DNA of 64,000 nucleotides from Triticum aestivum (taxonomy: Eukaryota; Streptophyta; Magnoliopsida; Poales; Poaceae). The position numbers and the translations under genes are program-made. Positions 53,746 to 64,000 of the stretch are shown piece by piece (the first letter of the stretch is position 1; every line of letters starts with the position of its first letter). The stretch spans positions 681,410,052-681,474,051 of the forward strand of contig NC_057810.1 of assembly GCF_018294505.1 (NCBI RefSeq), written 5' to 3'. The notes under the pieces were generated by a model, which was given only the letters and a program-made list of their open reading frames with translations, was not told the DNA's origin and did no database searches.

Positions 53746-56700
53746 TGTAACGCCCCGGATTCGATGCGCCAGGTGTCTGCCAGTTATTCGTCGTCATTGC
53801 CATGTCATTTGCTTGCGTGTTGCATTTTATCATGTCATCATGTGCATTTCATTTTGCATACATGCTCGTTTCATGCATCCGAGCATTTTCCCCGTTGTCC
53901 GTTTTGCAATCCGGCACTCCTATGTCCTCCGGCATCCCCCCTTTTGTCTCGTATTGTGAGCGGGTGTTAAATAATCTCGGAATGGCCCGAGGTTTGCCAA
54001 GCGTCCTTGGTATACCACCGGTAGACCGCCTGTCAAGTTTCGTGCCATTTGGAGGTCATTTGGTACTCCAACGGTTAACCGCGTAGCCCGGAACCCCCTT
54101 TCTCTTTGCAGCCCAGCACCCCTCTACCACATCCCATGAACCCATCCAAACACCCTCCATGCTCTCCGCCGTTTGACAACGATCGCGTGGGCGAAAACCG
54201 CACCTCATTTGGACTCTCCTAGCTCCCAGAATCTATAAATAAGTCCTCCCCTCCATTTTTCGCGGATGAATCCCCAAACCCTAGATCAAATCGCCCCCGC
54301 CGCCACCGGACACGTCCGGCCTCGCCGGACGAAATCGCCGCCGCCTCGCAGCCACTGGCGTCGCGCCACGTGTCCCTCTCTCTCTCCTCGCGCCGCTGGC
54401 CCGCGGAGCCCATCCGGGGCCCGCGCGGGCCCAGATCCGCCGCCGTTTGGCCCGTCCCGCCGTCACCGTGACCCACGGGCGCCGCCCCGCCCGCGCCGCC
54501 GCGCCAGGTCCCCACCGCCGCCGCGCCGGGTCCCCTGCCGCCGCGCCCCTCCGGCGGCTCCCCGCCTCGCCCCGCGCTGGCGGCCGCTCGTCGTCGCCTC
54601 GGGAGCGCCGCCGTCCGCCTCCCGCCTCCTGCTGGCGCCGCCCAGCTCCTCCCTCCGGCGCGCCCCGCCGCCGCCTCGCCGGAGGCCGCGTCCTCGCCCC
54701 CACCGCCGTGTCTCCTCCACCGCGCCGCCTCGCCTCCGCCGCGCCTCCTCCCGGGCTCCTCCCGGGAGCTCCTTGCCACCCTTCCCCTCGTCTCCCGTGC
54801 CGTCCCGCTGTCCTGCCGAGCTCGCCGACGTGCAGCTCCGGTGATCCTCACAAACCGTGCCCGATCGAGATCTGGATCCAGGTTGACCCCGATTTTCCCC
54901 AAGTCCCTGATTTTTTTGCATAATGTTGCCCTGTTCATTGCATCATAACTCTGCATCCGTAGCTTCGTTTTGCGCGTGCTATATATCAAAATGTTCGCCA
55001 TGAGATGCTCTACATTTTGTTCCATTGTGCCATGCTTGTTTGAGCTCATCTTGATGCCCGAATCATCGTTGCAAGGGTGCTATATGATGTTAACCTGCTG
55101 AAACTGTTATAACTTGGTGATTTGTCATTTTTGTTGCATTTTGTGTGTGCATACTATGAGCCTGAGCTCTACATGTGTTTTGAACTATGTCATGCCATCT
55201 TTATAGTGGTGCCATCCATGTATTTTTGTGAGTCTTGTAGTTAGTGAATCAAGCTTGTTAAGTAGGGTACTTGCCGTTGCTGTTTTGCTAGGCTGAATCT
55301 GTTATTTTGTGATGCTATGTAAACCTGCTGCTACAAGTCATTCTATGCATAATCTGGAGATGTTCACTAAGGATGTTTTGTTACACATGTCATGCTCTAT
55401 CCATCCATGCCCCTGGTTTCATTTATAGCATTCTGTAGCTTGTTGTAATCATGCTCCAAAGTTGCTAAATAATGTTGCTGTCATCCTGTTAACATTAAGT
55501 TCAGTTTTGCCATGTGTTTTTCTAGTGATCCATGCACCCTATGAACTTGCTCTTGCCATGCTTAGCTTAATAAATATGTCATCTTACTGTTGGTCACCTT
55601 GTCATGCCATGTAATGCTCTGTGGTGAGTGGTAAAAGCTCACCAACATGCCTACTTATTGTTCTTCCTGCCATGTTTGAATCTGTCATGTCATTTGCCAT
55701 GTTTACATGGGTGCCATCATATCTTCTGATCCTTTTTGGCTCATGGTCAGTAAAGGACTTTTGTTCTATGCATTTAGTAGTATCATGCCATGCCTTAAGT
55801 TTCTATGATAAGTTCCTGTAGCATGTTGTTTGATAGCTCTAAACATTGCAACCGGATGTTATTTCTGCAAAGTCGAAACTGTTATTGATTGCAATCTTGC
55901 CATGTCTTTTTGAGCATGTTCTAGTGATTTCTGGAGATAGCTCAGTGTTCATGTTTTGTTATGCTTTATCTGTACATCATGCCCATGCCTTTTGTTATCA
56001 TGTTGAGCTTCTGTAGCATATTGTTTTGATGCTTGCAATATGCCTAGTTGCTGTTTTGGACAGCTTGTCCTTTAACCTTGTATAGAGTGTATGTGTTGAA
56101 CCTTTGTTCCGTTTTGAGTGTGCTCTATATGGAACTTGCCTAGTTTTGCATGTAGCTTCATATTCTCATGTTGCATCCTTGTTTTTGAGGTGTTCTACTT
56201 GATGTTTGTATGCATTTTGCATCAATGCCATGTTTAGCTTGTTTTGCTCATATCTTCTAGGCCGTAGCTCCGAACTAAATGAACTTTATATGTAACTTGA
56301 CTAGAATCTCGTGTAGATCATCTTGGTGCAACTTAACTTGCTGTTTAACAACTTGAACATAATGTTTATTCAGATCTGGACCAATTTCGAAATTTGCATA
56401 TGAGGACTTACCGGAATTGTTATATGTTGTTCCCGGCGTCATTTAAACTTGCCTTGATGTGTTGTTCTTGTTTGCATCATCTCTTGCCATGAGTAGCTTC
56501 ATGTAGTCTTGCCTTGCATCATACTTGGTTGAGCATCATGTCATGTATATGTGTGGTGTGTTTACTATGTTGTGTGCTTCTCTCGATAGTTCATGGTTCG
56601 TTGCGATCGTGAGGATTCGTTCGTCTACGCTTGGTTCGGATTCATCCGTTCGTCTTCTTCATGGACTCGTTCTTCTTCCTTGCGGGATTTTAGGCAAGAT

Positions 56701-58275
56701 GACCGCTACCCTGGATCTCACTACTATCATTGCTACGCTAGTTGCTTCGTTCTATCGATATGCTGCGCTACCTATAACCTGTTTATCAAGCCTCCCAGTT
56801 TGCCATGTCAACCTCTAACCTTTTCACCCTTCCCAACAAACAGTTGCCTGGCTATGTTACCGCTTTTGCTCAGCCCATCTTATAGCGTTGTTAGTTGCAG
56901 GTGAAGTTGAAGATTGCTCCATGGTGGACAGGATTATGTTGGGATATCACAATATCTCTTATTTTAATTAATGCATCTATATACTTGGTAAAGGGTGGAA
57001 GACTCGGCCTTATGCCTGGTGTTTTGTTCCACTCTTGCCGCCCTAGTTTCTGTCATACCGGTGTTATGTTCCCGGATTTTGCGTTCCTTACATGGTTGGG
57101 TGATTTATGGGACCCCCTTGACAGTTCGCTTTGAATAAAACTCCTCCAGAAAGGCCCAACCTTGGTTTTACCATTTGCCTTACCTAGCCCTTTTTTCCCT
57201 TGGGTTTCCGGAGCCCGAGGGTCATCTTTATTTTAGCCCCCCCGGGCCAATGCTTGTCTAAGTGTTGGTCCAAACCGAGCGATGTCCGGCGCCCCCTGGG
57301 CAACCAGGGTCTATGCCAACCCGTCATCTTGCTCATCCGGTGCCCTGAGAGCGAGATATGTGCTGCTCCTATCGGGATTTGTCGGCACATCCGGGCGGCT
57401 TTGCTGGTCTTGTTTTACCATTGTCGAAATGTCTTGTAACCGGGATTCTAAGTCTGATCGGGTCTTCCTAGGAGAAGGAATATCCTTCGTTGACCGCGAG
57501 AGCTTATCATGGGCTAAGTTGGGACACCCCTGCAGGGTATAAACTTTCGAAAGTCATGCCCGCAGTTATGTGGCAGATGGGAATTTGTTAATGTCCAGTT
57601 GTAGATAACTTGACACCAGATCCAAATTTAAACGCATCAACCGTGTGTGTAGCCGTGATGGTCTCTTTTCGGGGGAGTCCGGGAAGTGAACACGGTTTTG
57701 GGTTATGTTTGACGTAAGTAGGAGTTCAGGATCACTTCTTGATCATTGCTAGCTTCACGACCATTCCATTTGCTCTCTTCTCGCTCTTATTTTGCGTATG
57801 TTAGCCACCATATATGCTTAGTCGCTGCTGCAACCTCACCACTTTACCCCTGCCTTACCCTTTAAGCTTTGCTAGTCTTGATACCCATGTTAATGGGATT
57901 GCTGCGTTCTCGTGGTTGACAAATTACTACCATAACAATTGTAGGTGCAGGTTATGCGAGAGCGATGTTACTTTTTTTGGAGTTCTTCTTCTGCTTCTTC
58001 GTCGATCAGGGGATAGGTTCCAGGTCGGCAGCCTGGGCTAGCAGGGTGGATGTCGTTTGAGCTTCGGTTTGTGTTTCATCCGTAGTCGGATGTTGATATT
58101 GTGTATGATGTATTGTTGTATTCGTGTGGCATTGTATGCCTTATGTATGTATCCCTACCTATTATGTAATGTTGATGTAATGATATCCACCTTGCAAAAG
58201 CGTTTCAATATGCGGGTCTATCCTTGGTGGGACCTTCGAGTTCCTTTTGGATAGGGTCGCATATTGGGCGTGACA
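53746..58275 (+). repeat. 5' LTR of the Sukkula-type element (4.53 kb)
   Basis: TG...CA ends, a GC-rich leader at 54,290-54,840, then about 3.3 kb of AT-rich sequence full of ATGCCATG and TGTTG phrases. The open frames in the GC-rich leader on both strands are composition artefacts. It matches 60,621-64,000 closely, with most differences in the GC-rich part. Confidence 0.9.
54233..54283 (+). promoter_or_regulatory. TATA box and telo-box in the Sukkula-type LTR
   Basis: CTATAAATA at 54,233-54,241 lies just upstream of the GC-rich leader. About 35 bases downstream is AAACCCTAG (near 54,275), a telo-box as found near start sites of plant ribosomal and translation genes. The second LTR keeps the TATA (61,108-61,116) and AAACCCTA. 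The likely transcription start is about 54,265-54,275. Confidence 0.6.
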
Positions 58276-60620
58276 AGTTGGTATTAGAGCCTCGACTGAC
58301 CCTAGGATCCCCCTTGATTGATCGTGTTGTTTGGCCGATGTCGAGTCTAGAAACAAAACTGTTTTTGGAGTCTAGTTATATCGAAGAGTAGGAATTCTTT
58401 TTACTCCTCAGCCCCTTCGTCGCTCTGGTCAGGAATCTTGACGTAGGTGTTTTGAATTACTTCTCTTCCCCTTCAAATTTTCTTTAGGATCACGTGGTTA
58501 GTTTTCTGGTCGTTGGTTCTCATCTCGTTTCATCCGGTGCATTACTCGTCAAGTTGACTCGAGCCTCTTCATTGTTGCCAAGTTCAATCCTCAGTTGTTT
58601 CCTTATTCCCACCCGCCCACCCCTTTTCATCTTGGAGCCGGAGTCCGTAATCGAGTATCCATCCTACTCGTGCGTAGTCTTTGCTTTCTTTCCTCAATGA
58701 TTTCAACCGGTGTTTTCTCTTCAAGATATTCATCAGTTTTTCCCCTTCCAAGTTGCCTTTGTTTTCTCGCCCTCCCACCCTCTTCTTCCCGGAGCCTGAG
58801 TCTGTTTCGACCATCAATTTCATTCGTGTGGAGCCTCTTCTGTCTTTCGTCAATTGTTTCAACCGGTGTATTCTCGTTTTGTGCGGCATTCTTCATCTCT
58901 TTTCCGGTGGACTCAATTCAAGTTTTTCGGGTTGATCACATTCTTTTCCTTGGATCAAGTGTTTTCCCTGCTCGTTTGCCTCTCGCCATTCAATCATTCC
59001 GGAGTTCGGAAGACATTCTCAGGAGATTCGTTAGTGTTCCAATTAATTTGAGGTTGTCACCTCATTCAAATATTTCAATTGTTCCGGTGCATCATCTATC
59101 TCTTCAACATCCCTTTCCAACGGTGCTTTTCTCTTTAGTCGGCCCTAACCCACAGGTTTTTTCCCAGGATCTTACCTGACTCTTCTAATTCCCCCGGAGC
59201 TATTCCTAAATTCTTTTCAAAGTGTGACGTAAGAATGGATCCCATCAGTCAGATGCCTTCCCAAGATCGGTTTCAAATCATTTTCATTGTTGGCTCAACC
59301 TCTTCGCTTTTCATTCTACTGGAGTTTTTCCTCTAAATCTTGTTCCGTTCTCCCGAAGTTTCATGGTTCTAGCTTCATGCTATCCTCTCGAATTATTCCA
59401 TTTCTCAGATATTCTTTTCTTACCCATCCGGAGTATGTCAGGAGTTATTTTTCCATCTCTTTTCGCCGGAGGCCATCATTTCGGAAGATTTCTTCATTCT
59501 AAGTTTTCGAATTCGTTCTCCAATTATTCTACGTCTGTGCCCCTTCGGTCGTCTCAATATTCTTCCGGTGCTTCGTTCAAGTATTCTTCAATCACTTCGC
59601 GATCTCTTCGTTCTCTTTTCTCTAAATTCCCTGAAGTATCTTCGTGATTGCTCTAATTCTTCCCGGCGATTCTTTCTCTTTTCTTTGTTCATTGTCATTT
59701 CTTACGGTGGTTCGTTCAAGATTTATTTCCGTTCTTTTCACATATATCCATTCGTTCTTTCCAATCCTACCGGTGGTTCATGAAGACTTTCTCAAGTTTT
59801 GTGCTATACCCCCCTTAATCCTTTTCAAGAAGAATAAGTAGTATGCAAAATCCATTGCTTGTCATCAATTTAATTTCATGAAGGATAAGCATACAATAAA
59901 TCTTATTCTTATTGCATTCAAGTGAGTAATCCCTTCCTTCGGAGTTTGTTCTTGAGGAATAAATTCTAGTTCCAAGTGTTTTCATCTTTTCTTTTCCGGA
60001 GTTCAAATTTCCTCGGTCATTTTGTCGAAACCTCTATCTAAATCACCGCAAGGCTCATCTTATTCTTTCATCCTTCATTCTATCTCATCATCCCTTTTGT
60101 CACCAGAGTTCTTCAAGGTGGTTCTTCACGACTTAATTAATTTTTCAAGAGTTCATCAAGATTTTGTTGGTGGAATTCAAGTATCTTTTCTTCTCGCATC
60201 TCGAAGTGTAATTAATTCTCCGTATTCTTTTGAAATGGAGTTTTGCATTTCTTCGTTCTTCTCAGATATTCAACTCTATTCAATCCTTCCTTCTAAGTTC
60301 TTCTCATTCTATTTCAATTCTTCCGGAAGCATTGTGTTGTTCATCTCATCAAGTGCCATCCCATCTTGTGAATTTCATGTTCTGTTCCTCCATGTTTCAG
60401 TCAGAGTTCTGCCTAAATCCTTTTTAACCGGAGTGGTTTCATAGTCTATCTGATTCCGTGAGCTTTCATTCTTGTCATTCTCGTCGTTCCTCTATTCTTC
60501 CTGAGTGCTCTCATCTTTGTTAATCTTCTCACTCTTGCGTTCTTGTTTCACCTCATCCCTTTTCCCTTCCGTCTCGGTCCTAAGATCTCGTGACGAGATC
60601 TCTTGTTAGTGGAGGAGTGT
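58276..60620 (+). other. Non-coding interior of the Sukkula-type element
   Basis: Primer-binding site TGGTATTAGAGC at 58,279-58,290. The rest is strongly pyrimidine-rich (TTCTTC, TCTTTTC) with about twenty copies of CCGG(A/T)G or close variants at irregular 30-120-base spacing. There is no gag, protease, RT or integrase in any frame. The right end is AGTGGAGGAGTGT, a purine-rich tract, at 60,608-60,620. It is shorter than the roughly 3.5 kb I recall for Sukkula interiors. Confidence 0.8.
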
Positions 60621-63600
60621 TGTAACGCCCCAGATTCGATGCGCCAGGTGTCTGCCAGCTATTCGTCGTCATTGCCATTTCATTTGCTTGCATGTTACAT
60701 TTTATCATGTCATCATGTGCATTTCATTTTGCATACGTGCTCGTTTCATGCATCCGAGCATTTTCCCCGTTGTCCGTTTTGCAATCCGGCACTCCTATGT
60801 CCTCCGGCGTCCCCCCTTTTGTATCCTGTTGTGAGCGGGTGTTAAACAATCTCGGAATGGCCCGAGGTTTGCCAAGCGGCCTTGGTATACCACCGGTAAA
60901 CCGCCTGTGAAGTTTCGTGCCATTTGGAGGTCGTTTGGTACTCCAACGGTTAACCGCGTAGCCCGGAACCCCCTTTCTCTTTGCAGCCCAGCACCTCTCC
61001 ACCACAGCCCATGAACCCATCCAAACCCCCTCCATGCTCTCCGCCGTTCGATCACGATCGCGTGGACAAAAACCGCACCTCATTTGGACTCTCCTAGCTC
61101 CCAGAATCTATAAATAAGTCCTCCCCTCCATTTTTCGTGGATGAATCCCCAAACCCTACATCAAATCGCCCCCGCCGCCACCGGATACGTCCGGCCTCGC
61201 CGGACGAAATCGCTGCCGCCCCGCAGCCACTGGCGTCGCGCCACGTGTCCCTCTCTCTCTCCTCGCGCCGCCGGCTCGCGGAGCCCATCCGGGGCCCGTG
61301 CGGGCCCAGATCCGCCGCCGTTCGGCCCGTCCCGCCGCCGCTGTGACCCGCGGGCGCCGCCCCGCCCGTGTCGCCGCCCGTCCGCGACGCCACGCCGGGT
61401 CCCCGCCGCCGCGCCCCTCCGGCGGCTCCCCGCCTCGCCCCGCGCCGGCGGCCGCTCGTCGTCGCCTCGGGAGCGCCGCCGTCCGCCTCCCGCCTCCTGC
61501 TGGCGCCGCCCAGCTCCTCCCTCCGGCGCGCCTCCGCCGCCGCCTCGCCGGAGGCCGCGTCCTCGCCCTTGCCGCCGTGTCTCCTCCACCGCGCCGCCTC
61601 GCCTCCGCCGCGCCTCCTCCCGGCAGGTCCTCGCCGCCCTTCCCCTCGTCCCCCGCGTTGTCCCGCTGTCCCGCCGAGCTCGCCGGCGTGCAGCTATGGC
61701 GATCCTCGCAAACCGTGCCCGATCGAGATCCGGATCCAGGTTGACCCCGATTTTCCCTAAGTCCCTGATTTTTTTGCATAATGTTGCCCTGTTCATCGCA
61801 TCATAACTCTGCATCCGTAGCTCCGTTTTGTGCGTTCTATATATCAAAATGTTCGTCATGAGATGTTCTACATTTGGTTCCATTGTGCCATGCTTGTTTG
61901 AGATCATCTTGATGCCCGAATCATCGATGCAAGAGTGCTATATGATGTTAACCTGCTGAAACTGTTATAACTTGGTGATTTGTCATTTTTGTTGCAGTTT
62001 GTGTGTGCATCCTATGAGCCTGAGATCTACATGTGTTTTGGACTATGTCATGCCATCTTTACAGTGGTGCCATCCATGTATTTTTGTGAGTCTTGTAGTG
62101 AGTGAATCAAGCTTGTTAAGTAGGGTACTTGCTGTTGCTGTTTTGCTAGGCTGAATCTGTTATTTTGTGATGCTATGTAAACCTGCTGCTACAAGTCATT
62201 CTATGCATAATCTGGAGATGTTCACTAAGGATGTTTTGTTACACATGTCATGCTCTATCCATCCATGTCCCTGGTTTCATTTATAGCATTCTGTAGCTTG
62301 TTGTAATCATGCTCCAAAGTTGCTAAATAATGTTGCTGTCATCCTGTTAACATTAAGTTCAGTTTTGCCATGTGTTTTTCTAGTGATCCATGCACCCAAT
62401 GAACTTGCTCTTGCCATGCTTAGCTTAATAAATATGTCATCTTACTGTTGGTCACCTTGTCATGCCATGTAATGCTCTGTGGTGAGTGGTACAAGCTCAC
62501 CAACATGCCTACTTATTGTTGTTCCTGCCATGTTTGAATCTGTCATGTCATTTGCCATGTTTACATGGGTGCCATCATATCTTCTGATCCTTTTTGGCTC
62601 ATGGTCAGTAAAGGACTTTTGTTCTATGCATTTAGTAGTATCATGCCATGCCTTAAGTTTCTATGATAAGTTCCTGTAGCATGTTGTTTGATAGCTCTAA
62701 ACATTGCAACCGGATGTTATTTCTGCAAAGTCGAAACTGTTATTGATTGCAATCTTGCCATGTCTTTTTGAGCATGTTCTAGTGATTTCTGGAGATAGCT
62801 CAGTGTTCATGTTTTGTTATGCTTTATCTGTACATCATGCCCATGCCTTTTGTTATCATGTTGAGCTTCTGTAGCATATTGTTTTGATGCTTGCAATATG
62901 CCTAGTTGCTGTTTTGGACAGCTTGTCCTTTAACCTTGTATAGAGTGTATGTGTTGAACCTTTGTTCCGTTTTGAGTGTGCTCTATATGGAACTTGCCTA
63001 GTTTTGCATGTAGCTTCATATTCTCATGTTGCATCCTTGTTTTTGAGGTGTTCTACTTGATGTTTGTATGCATTTTGCATCAATGCCATGTTTAGCTTGT
63101 TTTGCTCATATCTTCTAGGCCGTAGCTCCGAACTAAATGAACTTTATATGTAACTTGACTAGAATCTCGGGTAGATCATCTTGGTGCAACTTAACTTGCT
63201 GTTTAACAACTTGAACATAATGTTTATTCAGATCTGGACCAATTTTGAAATTTGCATATGAGGACTTACCGGAATTGTTATATGTTGTTCCCGGCCTCAT
63301 TTAAACTTGCCTTGATGTGTTGTTCTTGTTTGCATCATCTCTTGCCATGAGTAACTTCATGTAGTCTTGCCTTGCATCATACTTGGTTGAGCATCATGTC
63401 ATGTATATGTGTGGTGTGTTTACTATGTTGTGTGCTTCTCTCGATAGTTCATGTTTCGTTGCGATCGTGAGGATTCGTTCGTCTACGCTTGGTTCGGCTT
63501 CATCCGTTCGTCTTCTTCATGGACTCGTTCTTATTCCTTGCGCGATTTCAGGCAAGATGACCGCTACCCTGGATATCACTACTATCATTGCTATGCTAGT

Positions 63601-64000
63601 TGCTTCGTTCTATCGCTATGCTGTGCTACCTATCACCTGTTTATCAAGCCTCCCAATTTGCCATGTCAGCCTCTAACCTTTTCACCCTTCCCAGCAAACA
63701 GTTGCCTGGCTCTGTTACCGCTTTTGCTCAGCCCATCTTATAGTGCTGTTAGTTGCAGGTGAAGTTGAAGATTGCTCCATGGTGGACAGGATTATGTTGG
63801 GATATCACAATATCTCTTATTTTAATTAATGCATCTACATACTTGGTAAAGGGTGGAAGACTCGGCCTTATGCCTGGTGTTTTGTTCCACTCTTGCCGCC
63901 CTAGTTTCTGTCATACCGGTGTTATGTTCCCGGATTTTGCGTTCCTTACGCGGTTGGGTGATTTATGGGACCCCTTGACAGTTCGCTTTGAATAAAACTC
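60621..64000 (+). repeat. 3' LTR of the Sukkula-type element, cut by the window end
   Basis: Starts TGTAACGCCCCAGATTCG. 3,380 bp are visible, matching 53,746-57,143. About 1.1 kb should follow outside the window. The TATA is at 61,108-61,116. Confidence 0.9.

Larger units (their letters stand above)
53746..64000 (+). mobile_element. Sukkula-type LARD (giant-LTR non-autonomous retrotransposon), right end beyond window
   Basis: A 4,530-bp LTR (TGTAACGCCCC...GGCGTGACA), then a primer-binding site (58,279-58,290), 2,345 bp of non-coding interior, a purine-rich tract and a second LTR from 60,621. There is no gag or pol. The LTR end at 58,250-58,274 matches, with one mismatch as I recall it, the published 25-nt Sukkula LTR primer of barley. 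LARDs are thought to be mobilised by Gypsy partners in trans. It inserted into the second copy of the Copia LTR after CGTTA (53,741-53,745), the presumed TSD; the other side is outside the window. Confidence 0.85.

Noticed and set aside
54219..55049. Long frames on both strands of the GC-rich part of the Sukkula-type LTR (also 61,094-61,907)
   Set aside because: They lie within an LTR leader, are Arg/Ala/Gly/Pro-rich, and are not kept intact between the two LTRs.
1..64000. CRISPR arrays, operons, tRNA or rRNA genes
   Set aside because: No regularly spaced identical repeats with unique spacers, no tRNA-like clover-leaf noticed, and the sequence is plainly plant nuclear DNA. The tRNA-like strings found are retroelement primer-binding sites.

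Overview
The window is a piece of a large grass genome, almost certainly Triticeae (wheat, barley or Aegilops type). The evidence is an Angela/BARE-type Copia element, a Sukkula-type giant-LTR element, Stowaway MITEs with CTCCCTCCG termini, plant-type intron signals, and very low gene density with nested retrotransposons. I see no bacterial, organellar or viral-genome features. Family names come from memory of Triticeae repeats; no search was run.

Layout. 1-4.4 kb is repeat debris: an LTR-like remnant, a likely small Helitron carrying a poly(A)-tailed non-LTR insertion with a 14-bp target duplication, and AT-rich degenerate repeat. 4.4-14.3 kb is a tandem duplication of an F-box/LRR gene. Copy 1 (5.0-6.5 kb) is dead, with a nonsense codon and a 14-bp deletion; copy 2 (11.9-13.3 kb) is intact. 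A third copy of the 5' leader is split by a 1.46-kb mariner/Stowaway-like element. 14.6-17 kb holds a broken RNase H-like fragment, a fold-back element and an unexplained GC-rich exon-like block. 17.0-22.2 kb holds a multi-PGG membrane-protein gene (two coding exons, five PGG repeats) with a truncated, frameshifted tandem copy downstream. Its upstream region (22.2-24.4 kb) is itself tandemly duplicated.

23.9-64 kb is retrotransposon. A segment (B) at 23.95-28.83 kb carries Copia remnants and a 0.75-kb-armed inverted repeat. It is followed by the LTR and the reversed, decayed interior of a second Copia element (28.8-45.8 kb). This Copia has an extra open reading frame between RNase H and the 3' LTR and is interrupted in its integrase by an 8.56-kb Angela/BARE element. 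Segment B and the first 0.7 kb of the following LTR then recur at 45.85-53.75 kb, which indicates a tandem duplication of about 22 kb. The second B copy is interrupted by a 2.3-kb Angela-like fragment lying between 29-bp direct repeats. The second LTR copy is interrupted by a Sukkula-type LARD from 53,746 to beyond the window end (4.53-kb LTR, 2.35-kb non-coding interior, second LTR cut off at 64,000).

Only two genes look potentially functional: the F-box/LRR gene (11,886-13,337, minus) and the five-PGG gene (19,403-22,169, minus). Most remaining sequence records duplication, insertion and repair. The least expected signals are several 12-20-nt A-tailed micro-insertions with 11-15-bp direct repeats (one with an empty site in its tandem paralogue), clustered GCGGTACTACCGC palindromes, the large inverted repeat, the repair-type patch, and a recurrent CCGG(A/T)G motif in the Sukkula interior.
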